From Berberis thunbergii (taxonomy: Eukaryota; Streptophyta; Magnoliopsida; Ranunculales; Berberidaceae), in the NCBI GenBank assembly GCA_003290165.1, contig QNQO01006212.1:186001-250000 (forward strand): a stretch of DNA of 64,000 nt, read 5' to 3'. The position numbers were made by a program, and so were the translations under genes. Within the stretch, counting starts at the first letter, position 1. Every line of letters starts with the position of its first letter. The notes beneath the pieces are model-generated. The model made no database searches and was not told the origin of the DNA. It saw only the letters and a list, made by a program, of their open reading frames with translations. Positions 35,512 to 46,976 of the stretch are shown here, piece by piece.

Positions 35512-38500
35512 TAGGCTTTGAACGGATAGTAGTTCACTGACCAAAGAGCATGGTGTTATAACTTAGAAATTCTAAGTTAAAACTAGAAAGATCTCATAAT
35601 TGGCTCAGTAAAAAAATGCATCGATTCAGCAGGATTGAACCTTTGATCCTGAAAACAAGTCAGGAACTTTTATGTGCTCAAGTTTGATAGAACTACCATT
35701 ATCGAAGTTTACCATCTACTCAATATCGAAATTTTGTCAGACTTCCAAATAGCCAAGTGAGGACTTTCAGGAAGTGCTAACACAACATTTCATAATGCAT
35801 TACGGTTATCATACCAAAGCATCGACACCACCAGAGACAGTTCCAAACATTTGGAGCTTGAGATGAAATTATGATCAGGTGAAAATGGTGTAGCTTTTTG
35901 CGAGCTTAGCCATGATCCAGATGGTCAGCTTGTAAAAGGTAGGATAGGGGTTTTATTGGGTATTGCATGCACAGATTAAGAATGAAACAACACGAGATCG
36001 TGGCAGAACCCCTACAACAAGGAAGAAAAAGAGGCAAATAAAATACCTTTCTACAGCTTTTTCATAGGGTGCTTCATTATCCCAATCAAAAGAGAGGAAA
36101 ACTGCTGAATCAAGGTCAATGCTTTCGGACTTTGGGGAATCTTGGGAAGGTTAATAAGTTGCATTTCCTTGATTACTGAAATCTAATGAAGAGCTGAAGC
36201 GGTGCTACCAACTATGTCATCAACTTCTGATTCAGTGTCACTGTCAGGTTTACAGAATCTTTTAACAGCAGTTTTTGGTTCAGACCTAGAATCGTCATTC
36301 TCAGAATTGCAAGTAGCTGTCATTGCAGACTCCGATACCCTATGAAGGTTTGTTTGCATTTGTATCCATCGGTTAAGTGTTGGAAATCTGTTCATTCAGC
36401 ATGTGAAAGAATCAGACAACCATAATATCAAACAAACAGATGCTTTCTATCTAAAGTGTAAAATTTCTAACCATACCTCTCAGATTGATCCAGGGCAAAC
36501 TCGTAGTATAATCTATCAGCATCAGATGCTTGTACCAATCCGTCATTCATAGAGCTTGAGATGGACGACCCACTCCCAGTATACAAAATGCTACTCCCAA
36601 AAACACAAGCCAATACAGATCTCACAGGGGACAACTTCGCTAAATGTTTTACTATCTTTATTTCTAGAAGGTAAAGAGCAGTTCCAGGGGTAGCTGAAGA
36701 AGGGCTGTATGAAGTAGGTTTAACTTCATTGGAAGCATGGAGAAACATTTTATTTTCCAGATTTACCTTAGCAAAGGTAGGTAGCATAGGAATGCAGGCC
36801 CAACCATGACCAGAACGTGGAGGATAAACAGGAGGTACACATGCTGATATTACTTCATTTACAAAATCGGCACCCATAATCTCTGCCACTTTAGCAGCAG
36901 CATCAGTGCTGCCTCGCTCAAAGACTAGCCGTGTTAAAAGCTGCAAGATTAATAGTGAAATATGAATATTCCATGTACATGCACACATAATTAATTACTT
37001 ATAACTTCTGCCTGGATTAATGTCGTAAATCATTCATTCTGGCAGACATAATTCTATTCTGCCAATTATGCTAATTTGTTGTGCAGATTCCCAATGTTTG
37101 TTCACCCATTCACAAATGTGTCCCACCATCAAGAAATATTCAGCATGCTATAGAATTAGTATCAGGTTCACCCATTCCCAATAAGCCCCATTACCATATG
37201 GCACAAAAAGAGAGCATGAAGAGCTCCAACGGCAGGTTAACTACTTGTTAAACTTAGGTTTATTAGAGAGAGCATTGGTCCAACACTGCTTCTGTTTGGA
37301 CTAAGAAGGTGGATTTTGTCATATGTGTGTCGATTCTAGAGCCATCAATAAGATCATCGTTAAATATATATTTCCCATTCCGAGGTTGGCGGGTCTCCTT
37401 TGACTCTTTGCACTGAGTAACGATTTTTATAAAATTTGACCTTAAGAGTGGTTATCATCAAATTCACATGAAGCCTGGAGATGAGTGGAAAACCGCTTTT
37501 AAAACTAAGGATGAGGTTGTATGAATAGCTCATGATGTCATTTGGTCTCGCAAATGCTCCGTCCACACTCATGTGTCTTATGACTCGTGTGTTGCGACCG
37601 TTTTTTAGTACTTGTGTTATTTATTTTGATGACATCTTTATTTTCATTAAAACGACTTCAAATCATTTGCAGCATGTTGAGTCTATTCTACAGGTGCTTC
37701 ATGATCATCAATTTTTCTCAACCGGACGAATTGTTCATTATGGTCCCATTTGTTTCCTTCTTGGGATATGTGGTTTCAGTTGATCAATCCAAGGTTCACT
37801 CTATTCTTCATTGGCCAGTACCTACTTCCACATCTCAGATAAGGAGTTTCCACGACTTTGTTAGTTTTTATCGGCAACTTATTGATTGATTAAACACTAT
37901 TACGGCGCTAATCACTAAACTTCTAAAAGAAATTCCCTTTGAGTGGACTAGTCAGACACAAAAGGCATTTGATTCCATTAAACAAAAGATGACATCTACG
38001 CCTGTCTTGGCTCTACCAGATTTTGATCAGTTATTTGAACTTTCTTATGATGCTTGCAAGACTAGGATAGGAGCTATCCTAAGTCCGAATGGTCGGCCTG
38101 TTACCTTTTTCAACCGCAAATTACGGGGTTCTCAGCTTAAATATTCCATGCATGAGATGGAATTTTTTGCAGTAGTGCGGGCATTGGGGCATTAATGGCA
38201 TTACTTGATTCATAGGGAGTTTGTCATTCATTCTGACCATGAACAACCAACATAATATTAGTAATCAACTTAGCAAATGGGTAAATGAGTTGCAAGATTA
38301 TACTTTTATGCTAAAACATGTTAACAGTAAAGTGAACAAAGTTGCAGATGCTTTGAGTCGACGAGCATACATTATTTAGTTACTATGTGTGCTAGTGTGC
38401 CTGAATTTGCTTCTCTTCTTTCTCTCTATGGGTCTGGCCCTTATTTTGGTAATATTTTTGCTTTTTGTCAGCAGTCGTCTTTCAGATTTGGTCACTTTAT

Positions 38501-38801
38501 TCTTCAAGTTGGCTTTTATTTAAGGGACGTCTTCTTTGAATCCATGTTTCGCCTTTGAGGTCACAGCTGGCTCTGGAAATGCATCATTCAAGTGGGTTGG
38601 CTGGTCATTCTGGTTTCCTCTGGGTTATTCAACTATTGCGTGAACGGTATTAGTAGCCTGGCATGCGCGGGGACACATGTAAAGTGGTCCAGGAGTGTTA
38701 TCTTTGTCAAACTGTTAAGGGGCGTTTGACCAATGCGGCGTTGTATACTACTTTGCCTATTCCGGATAAGCATTGGGTCAATGTTTCCATGGATTTTTTT
38801 A

Positions 38802-40579
38802 TAGGAGCATAATTATGTTATTTTAGTATCATATTTCTATATATAATTTTGGCTATTTCTTGTTAATTATGGTCCTAATGACTATTTTCATATTTGTATA
38901 TGTTTTCAATAACAAGATTTCAAAATAGAAGATAAGGGGTGCAAATTGGTTTGAATTATGAAGACTTATTGCAAAAGGAAACTACACGAGGAAGGAAACC
39001 TAGAGAATACGATTATAAAAGTGACGATACCTGGTTTTGGAGAGATCACTCGCCCACAGCTGCAGCAAGCCTCACTCACGAAGCCAGCCAATCTCTCTCT
39101 CATTGATCCCCTGTCGCCAACGCTCGCCTGATCACAGCCATGCTCCTCGCAATCCAGCCAACGCCACAGACTATCACCATCAGCCCTTCGCAATCACACA
39201 CAGTCCCATCGCCACCATTTTCTTCCCTCCATCTCGTCGTCTCTCCTCTGTCGCAAGTAACCCTAGCCTCCATCGCATCCCTCCATCTGTCACCTTCATC
39301 ACCTCCTCTCTCGCCACAGCCACCCGTACACAATCCATCACACACCCACCAGCATCCTTCAGCCATTAACATCCCATTATCTCTCCCACATCCTCTTCTT
39401 CTCACTGGAGCAAATCCAACAGCAAGACCAGAGATCGTGAGGAAGAAGGAAAGAGACATTTATTTATATTTCACTTCGCTATCCGCACCTTAGGACCCTC
39501 TCGCACCACCACGGATAAAGCGTCGACAGTGTTTTGTTTCTTTCACTGGCCAGCGAGGAAATGGGCGAGGAAAGGAGAGAGGAAAGGTGTGGGCCGCCCA
39601 TTTTCATTGGGATGCGTGTTGGTATTTTTCATACACACATCCCAAGAGGAATGGACGATCCCCACCTTCCCTCTCTCCAAACCTCGCTGGCTTCCTCGAC
39701 ATTTAGAATTCATGTTTTCTTATTTAAGTTGATATTTGATTATGGATTATTGTTTGAACATAATTAATATGTCTAGCTCAACTCCCTTAGTTAGAGGTAG
39801 ATTCGAAACTCCAAACTTGTGTTTTATGAATTAATAAAATTTAATTTTTTTTGCTATTAGTGATTGTGTGTTTGCTTAACTGTTTTATAGATAATTTTTT
39901 TGTATGTTTATTAAAGTGGCCAACTTAGTAAGCATGCTAGGATTTGGAGATAGAGTATAGGAGAATTTTACCTAATCGTTATGATCTTCTAATGAACGTT
40001 ATGCTAGTAGTAAATACCAATGAACGTTGATAAGGTTAAGTAAAAACCTATGTAAGAACAAGAAGTTGATCATACTTGTAATTGTCTAGTAGTCAGTGTT
40101 CATATTTTCCATATAACTTAATGATCTTGAATTGTTTATCTAACTTGCGATTCCTGATTAAATAGCATGATAAGAATAGTTTGAAAACAACGCTAAGTTT
40201 AATTCAACTAATTTGAAAAAATAATAAGATTAATGCAGTATTATCACAGTTAATCTTGAGCATTGTTCTTCACAAATTAGCAAGTGATTATTGAATATTG
40301 ATTTATAAACATATGTTTAGTGTGTAGAGATAAACCCTTAGTTAATTTCTCACCATCTACATCTCTTAAGTTTAATATTTTCTTCTTAGTTATTTTCTTA
40401 TTTTTAATTAGAAAAATCAAATCCCCCAATATTTTCTTAATTAGGATGCTAGTTGTCTCTTAGTTATTTTTAGTGCTAGTTGGCAAACCCTCTAATCCCT
40501 GATAAAGAACGATCCCTACTTATTATTTACTACAATCACAAAGCAGAGTATTAAGTTGTGTGCTAGTAAAATAGTGCAA
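38802..40579 (+). repeat. Solo LTR (Athila-like family) nested in gypsy pol
   Basis: This matches the 5' LTR at 49629-51330 along its whole length: both start near ggagcataatta, share ttggctatt, cttgttaattatgg, aagatttcaaaatag, a long C/T-rich middle, aatatgtctagct and gatgttgatcatacttgtaattg-like blocks, and end near gttgtgtgcta. The copy here carries an extra MITE (39530-39712). No internal retroviral sequence is attached. Target duplication unresolved. Confidence 0.8.
39530..39712. repeat. Palindromic MITE inside the solo LTR
   Basis: The arms share gccagcgagg and its complement cctcgctggc, gcgaggaaaggagagagg against ccctctctccaaacctcgc, and an end tcgacatttagaattc identical to the MITE at 23214-23405. 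The homologous LTR at 49629-51330 lacks this block at the matching site (around 50455-50490), so it inserted after the LTRs diverged. Confidence 0.75.
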
Positions 40580-41626
40580 CCACCTATTGTACGCAATTAT
40601 AATTTGGTTTTTGTTGTGGTTGATAGATTATCCAAAATGGCTTATTTCATTCCTTGCAGAAAACTGGACAATACGTCTCATGTTGTTGATCTATATTTTA
40701 AAGAAGTTCATCTTCATGGTATCCAATGTGTATTACTTCCGATCGGGACACGAAATTTACAGTAAGTTTTGGAAGATATTATGGTGTTGTCTACATTGTT
40801 CACTTCAATTTTCCATCGTGTTTCACCCTAGACAAAAAGTCAAACAAAAGTTGTGATAGAAGCTTGGGAGATCTATTTTGTGTTTGATTTAGAATCACAG
40901 GAAATTTGGGTTGATGTTCTTCCTCAGTTTGGATTTGTCTACAACAACACTTTCAATCGTTCTATTGCATATTCACCATTTCAGACTATGCAAGGGTTTT
41001 CTCCATTTGTTCCCATTGTCTCAGTTGTGATTCCACTGGGTGTTATACAGTTGTTACAGTTAGCAAAATGGCAGATTTGCGTGCTAAACAGATGGTTGAA
41101 ATCCATTCTGCAGTATGCAACATGTTGGACCAAGTTTATGGTGCGCGTAAGCAGTGTGTGGACCACCATCGACGGGAGGTTATCTTTGTCCCAAGTGGTT
41201 TAGTAATGGTGTTTCAATCTAATCACCGTTAAACTGGGAAGAGGGCGAAATTAAGCATGCAGCGCATTGGGCCATTTTCTGTGATACATCATATTGGTAC
41301 CAATGCGTATGAGATTGATCTTTCACCTGAGTTTCATACAGTGAATGTTGGGAACTTGTCACTCTTCCAAGGATATCATGTTATTCCCATCCCTGTGTCT
41401 TTTGACCCAACATACCCACATGCTACAAACCGCATTGAGAGCATTCTTGATTATGATAATATCAATCTGGCTGATATTAAACCTAGTCGCTTATTTGTTA
41501 AATGAAAGGATCGTCCAGAGTGTGATAATTCTTGGATTTTCATTGATTTGCTTGCTCACCTCGATAAGTGTTGTTTGACTTTCTACGTTCCAACTGGAGG
41601 ATGAGTTCCTTTCAAGTGGGGAAGAA

Positions 41627-42877
41627 TGATGGTATTATGGGTAGTATTGATTTTAGATAAATCCCAAGGTTCCAATAATTCCTCATAGATTTCACGCGCC
41701 AACTAGTATTGATTCCCTATAATGACTCGATTATGTGTTTCACATCCCAAACAATATAATCGAAAAAATAGTCTTTAATGCATCAATATATCATAATATA
41801 TATAAATGGATTTTAAATTTCACTTTTTCTATAAAACACAAAGGTTGGTCATATGTGATATCCAAAACTTACGATATATCCGGAGACAATAACGTAATAA
41901 AAGACGATCACATATAACTAACTTACCAGAATCAATTGATCTTTAAAAATTCCACAAATAAGAAAAGCGTGACTAAACTTATATGGGGAAGAAAAAGACA
42001 ACCACCGAAATAATAATCTAAGAAGAAATTTATGAAATATTTGTTACTAAAATAACATAAATTCTTATATTAAATAAAAGTGAGAATCATAAACACAATT
42101 ATTCATCGTGAAAACATAAAACAAATCAAATACTAATTAAGTGCGTTACATATAGGAGTTCGTCTCTTCACCTTGCGTGGAGTTTAATGACACATGGAGA
42201 AGGTGATGACAACAACAACGCGTGGAGCTTCATCGGCATGGCAGTGCGTGGTGGATCAGCGATGCGCACCTTGCTGGACGACGTCTTCACTGCGTTCTTT
42301 TTTGCTGTGCTAGACAACGCCTTCTCCTTTGTTGTTCTCGGCTGCTGCTGCTGCCTTTTCTTTCAGCCAAAAAAACTCCTTTTGGCTTATGCTGCTGCCT
42401 TTCTTTTGTAAAGAAAAAAAACAATTTAATTTCCAAGCCAACTCCTCATTGGTCCCTCTACAATTAGGAACAAACGTCCTGTATCTTTTTGTGTTTAAAA
42501 AGAAAACAATCTCCTCCCCAATTGGTTGTTGATATTATGGGCAAAAGAAACTAGCAATTCTTATTTGGAATCAAATACCAAGTGCCCCTTTATTTAAATT
42601 TTGTATCAATAATGGGTTTGGCTATGTTAAGCTATATGACTTATTTGTTCCACCAACATGCAAAGCTAAATTCATTTATTTTATTTCTCTGGCTTGTGTG
42701 TCTCCCGCTCCATTTCGTCAATTTGTCTATGAATTTTCAAATTCGCCACACTAATGCATTTTTGTCATTTAAACTTCAAATCCTACAAAAATAGAATAAT
42801 TAAACTAAAACACACTATTCAAAACACTGACAAACATAAGTTATGAGGTATATTATGCAATACTTATGTGAATATCA
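41627..42877 (+). repeat. Ty3-gypsy 3' LTR
   Basis: The LTR begins TGATGGTATTATGGG right after the polypurine tract and ends ttatgtgaatatca, the same terminus as the solo LTR at 44467-46319, giving TG...CA ends and 1251 bp. Short open frames within it (42187-42532) are Cys/Phe-rich and not gene-like. Confidence 0.7.
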
Positions 42878-44466
42878 CTCACTGAGGTGCTTCAGGTATA
42901 CTTTTTGAGCTAACTAGTAGTTTCACTGTTATGTAATTTCAAAAACGACATTATTGAGTCAACTTCAAATCATATTTCATTAAATAAAAGTTATGATTAC
43001 ATAACAATTAAAATTAACTTTCTACAACTGCAAAAAGTATATATTTCATTTTTATCGGCTTATTGTTGTTGAATGAACGATCGTTACTTAGCAAATGAGT
43101 TGATTGATGGTTTAAATAAGAATAACCCATTAAGGATATGTTGCATTAGCGTATGAAATAATACCCCATATTGTATTTCAAAGTCAACCTTAGTTGCAAT
43201 ACCATTGGCTATCAGGCTATGTCATCGAATATTGAACAATGACCTAACACATTGATATAATTGTGTGGTCCAAATACTGAATAAATGATGTCATGTCCAA
43301 ATCAACTCATCTACAACGACTTCTAGGATAATTATATTGTTGGTTTTATCATTTGCCCTGCATGAGATGACAAACCACTGGATAATTTTTTCATTTCAAG
43401 TACATGCAATCTAAATTTTCCAACATATCTCGAAACCCTCACGTTTGTGCTTGCCACAATAAGTGTTGAATACCATGTTGGTTTGGCTTTTATAGGTATT
43501 CATCATCGCAAATGTCGATCACAAACTTATAAAAGTGGATGAATGTGTCCAAAACAATGTTTTCTGCAGCTCTCAACCAGATGTCACTCAATCGGCTGAA
43601 CAATCATACACTTACTTTGGGCGTTATTGGTTTATTCTATTTTTCAGTTTCTATAAAATCATGTCTGGAAAAAATGTTCAATATATATTTAAGAAATTCA
43701 CTTGTTTATCAGTTAGTCTTGCCTTACTCCTACATTCAGAGGCTCTGGCCAGTGTATGCACTTGAAAAACTAACTTCATGTAAGGATGAAAAAACACCCT
43801 AAAATGCATGAAGAGATTTTAAGGTTTACCATGCAACAGTAATGGTTTGTCAAATATAACATCCAAGATCTGGTATTTGATCATCATCAAGGCGCCTTAT
43901 ACAATGATCCCGACAAAGATAATGAAGGGCAAAATTGATTAAGTGTAAAATGAAGATTCGGACTCCATCATTTTTCTATTACTTTCAATTTAAATTCATA
44001 GATATGTCTTTGTTCTATTTTGGGACCTTATCTAGTATTAAGAGTATAAAATGTGATTATAAGTCTAAGGAAAATCAATCCAATAAATAATTGGAAAAAC
44101 GAAGAAAACTTGGTAGTATAAAAGAGTGATGGAAAGATTAAAGTATTGTAAGGAAAGAGTATATACACTATTTATTTGGTTGGATAAGAGGTACTATAAA
44201 CAATTTGTAGATTTTTTTTTCTCCTTGTAATTTCAAATTTATACGTATTGTAGCATCGTTATTATGGTGATTCAACACCTTTTGTGTCGGTGAAGGTCGC
44301 ATTCTAGAACTCCAACACCCTTGGATACATGAGTTCTACTCGAGCCTTAGCTGATCATGCCGAAATTATCATTGATCTATAGAAGAAATCAAAAACAGAA
44401 AAATGTCCAGTGATAGCCATGGGAGGATGTTACATTAGAACTTAGTGTTCCAAGTTACTTAGCTAG
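42878..44466. other. Gene-free AT-rich interval
   Basis: Short open frames occur at 43535-43802 but have no family signature and no flanking splice context. I see no ordered repeat or RNA gene. Confidence 0.45.
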
Positions 44467-46319
44467 TGATGCGAGTTTAATCGACCTAAATTAATAGGTT
44501 AATTCAGCCCACTTGTAATAACCGCAAGTGCACGGTGTCTAACTGGTAGACAACGACAAGTACGGGTCGATCCCACGAGGAAGGTGGATTAAATTGAATT
44601 TTAGAATTTAATTAAACTAATTTAGAAAAAATGGGGTTACTGTGTTTTTAAAACTAAACTAAAAATAAATTACAAATAAGAAAAATAAAATAAAATAAAA
44701 TAAAGATAGATGAGATGGATTTTGTGGGTTTGGACTCACCAATGAGTTAGCAAAAATATTTTAAATCTAAATTACTGAATTTAAAAACGATAAGCTTTAG
44801 GGATGAGAATCCCTTGCTTACACCGAATATGTGATCGTTAAAATCCAATTCAAATTATATCATGTTTCTATCAAACATTAACAAATTATTTCAAGCAAAC
44901 ACGCTCTTACCAAGTATTAAGTGTCTTTTTAGGGCACACTTAATCAAAATTTGAGCTTAATATTTTTAGCACATGCTTTGAATATTGAAAAAGGGTAATT
45001 CTAACTACCAAACATATCAAGATTAATTTTTCGAAAATGAATGGTGAAAACAATTTATCAAAAATTCAGAAATAAATTGTAATTAACAATTAAGCACACA
45101 GTTCAGTAAAATAAATCAAAATAACTTATACAACCCATTTAGTTTGTCACAAACTCAATGTGGTGGTACTCAGCAGATCAGCAGGTGGTTCCAACACGAA
45201 TCTCGAGAAACATGTTCCTAAAACGCTCTGTGGTGGTACAGAGCAGAATCGGGGGTGTAAATAGTGAAAAACATATTTGACTATGTCTCCCGCCCTCGCT
45301 ACAATGATGCTACACTACCGCCCCGCCTTCTTCTCCAGCGAGCAGCGGCGGTCTCGCGGCCTCGTTCTCGCTCCTCGAGAGCGTTTCGTCCTCCAATTGG
45401 GTTTGGAACCTGCAAGAGATAGAGAGATGCAATAAGGAACTCAAAAACAGAGAGAGGGAACAAAAAGGAGACTCCCTGTTTCAGCGGTGGTTGTGCACCG
45501 CGGACGAGCCGCTCTGTGATGGTTGGCCGGTGGCAGAGAAATGGTAAGAGGCCTGGACGAAGAGAGGAGAGGAGGACGACATGCCTGGCTCTGTCGCGAG
45601 GCGGAATAGAGCCGCGGTGAGCTCTGTTTCGCGGTGGTTCTCGGTCTGTTGTGGTGGTGCTCGTGCGGAGGTGGTGGCAGAAGTGATGGATGATGTTGGT
45701 TGATGGATGATGGACGGGGAGAGGAACAGTGCGGTGATGGTGAAGATTTGACGTGAAACAAGGTTGTCACGCCCCTGTTTCACGGTGGTGATGGTGGCGG
45801 TTGTGCTGTCTGGAGGTGATGCTCGGGTGATGGTGGTGGCCAGGTGAAGGATAGATGTGATTGTTGAGTGAGATATGGATGAGTGGTGAGGGTGATGAGA
45901 ATCAATTTGAGAGAAATAAGTTTTGATTTTTGTCAAATTTCTTCTTTTCCCTTATCTTCCTCCTCCATTTCTCACCATATTCTCTTGTATTTATAGAAAA
46001 TGATCAAGATGAATAGGGATGAGATGAGGGGATGATTCATCAATGAGGGTAGGATTGGGTTTGGCATTGGGTTTGGGTTTATGTTATGGATTAGGTTATG
46101 AATTAGGTTTTGGGTTTAGGTTTGTGATCATCTGCTTTATACCACCGTTAGAATCGACTAATTGTCGTTCCTTAACTTGTCGCCTTAATATGATTTCATC
46201 GTTTACGCTCAAATTCCTACAAAGACATGAAAACGAAATAATTACTATAAAATATAATAATCGAAACACTAACATGTATAAATTAAGGGATATATTATGT
46301 AATAATTATGTGAATATCA
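44467..46319 (+). repeat. Solo LTR with 5-bp target duplication, 1853 bp
   Basis: The sequence starts TGATGCGAGTTTAATCG, ends ttatgtgaatatca and is flanked by gctag on both sides (44462-44466 and 46320-46324). It includes the block cgcaagtgcacggtg..gggtcgatcccacgagg (about 44523-44580), which I have seen in plant LTR elements. A GC-rich part at 45290-45880 gives spurious minus-strand frames (45441-45936). Confidence 0.85.
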
Positions 46320-46369
46320 GCTAGCTGATAAATTCTATATATATATTATTTATATGTTTGTTTCATCTT

Positions 46370-46945
46370 CACACATTGATAAAACCTTTACTATAGAATG
46401 CAGTGCTAACAACTTGGTTCCAACTAAAGTATCCACATATTGTGTGTGGTGTAAAAACTATGATTTTGTTTTTGGAGACAACATTAGTTCCCGAATTTAA
46501 GAAATATTTCATTGTGTAAAAAAAAGTAATAAATTCATTTGTAATTTCAAAGTTAACAATATATATTATGCATCTTAAACTGAATGAAAATATATACATT
46601 ATGATTTAGTGTATATATTATGAAAAATATATTATTACAAATTTTCATCAGACGATTTAGTGTTATACATTATGATTTTCGAAAATATTTACAAAAGTAT
46701 ATATGAAACTATTAGTTTTTTAATCCCTTTGAGATATGGGCCCGTAGTCGATTATCGCCTATGACCCCCACTTATATTGGGCCGAACAACATATTGCATA
46801 AGAATCACTCACATAACAAATTATTAATGCTAAAATAAGGCTATATCGGGTTAAAATATATTCTCCTGATAAAAATAAATTAATATTTCGAATTTTGTAA
46901 GATATTTCGGTAACTCAAAATGTGAAATATTTCGTGAAATTTTGA
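46370..46945 (-). repeat. Dispersed repeat, inverted copy of 48133-48510
   Basis: On the minus strand this carries gagttaccgaaatatctt, aatattaatttatttttat and attgttaactttgaaattaca, all recurring in plus orientation at 48150-48400. The two copies flank the pseudogene exons at 46977-48130. Together they could form a long hairpin. Confidence 0.7.
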
Positions 46946-46976
46946 TATATTCGAGAACTCACATTCCTTGGATTTT

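Larger units (their letters stand above)
25335..36940 (-). pseudogene. Decayed gene for a very large conserved plant protein (ZFYVE26/spastizin-like)
   Basis: Exon-like blocks on the minus strand, in transcript order: 36477-36940 (VYPPRSGHGWACIP, LYYEFALDQSE), 36047-36387 (LNRWIQMQTNLHRVSE), 34197-34421 (SNSWQYCLRLKDKQLAARL), 32165-32308 (GKSASKKLTEEGLVKLS), 29779-29867 (FGNPNDPETF), 29460-29542 (NFDLAFQVIYEFNLP), 29237-29352 (VDIYAGVAASLAERKKGG), 27112-27199, 26507-26605 (SAFQIASRSGSVADVQYV) and 25335-25402 (CKQWLAQYM, then TAA). The family protein is around 2,500 residues and I associate it with the Arabidopsis ZFYVE26 homologue; the name is from memory and less certain than the homology. 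Breaks: a frameshift near 36184 and TAA at 36151-36153; a large missing block between 34197 and 32308; two exons (27199, 32308) without an AG acceptor; a 2-nt insertion at the end of the 27112 exon; a 1-nt loss in the 26507 exon; a 2-nt insertion in the last exon. Everything upstream of 36940 is absent. Confidence 0.85.
37267..41626 (+). mobile_element. Ty3-gypsy retrotransposon pol (decayed), split by a solo LTR
   Basis: In order on the plus strand: RT pieces (SRAINKI near 37330, FGLANAPST, then VIYFDDIFIF at about 37614-37643, the YxDD-type active site), RNase H (LSYDACKTRIGAIL and KLRGSQLKYSMHEMEFF at about 38041-38180), the zinc-binding part of integrase (VQECYLCQTVKGRLT, about 38690) and the integrase core ([13 protein letters not shown] at about 40611). 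Downstream is YNNTFNRSIAYSPF, then a C-terminal stretch (GPFSVIHHIG..YEIDL, 41263-41323). Many stops and frameshifts break it. The integrase frame is interrupted by 38802-40579, a solo LTR of another family. The polypurine tract caagtggggaagaa (41613-41626) precedes the 3' LTR. The 5' LTR, gag and protease are absent. Confidence 0.88.

Noticed and set aside
39037..39493. Overlapping open frames of 110-119 residues on both strands
   Set aside because: They lie in the C/T-rich part of the solo LTR at 38802-40579; the homologous LTR at 49629 does not preserve them.
43535..43802. Two overlapping open frames, possible transposase piece
   Set aside because: No catalytic motif, no terminal repeats and no splice context could be identified.
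45441..45936. Minus-strand frames of 109 and 151 residues (Ser/His/Pro/Thr-rich)
   Set aside because: Inside the GC-rich part of the solo LTR at 44467-46319, with no protein family pattern.
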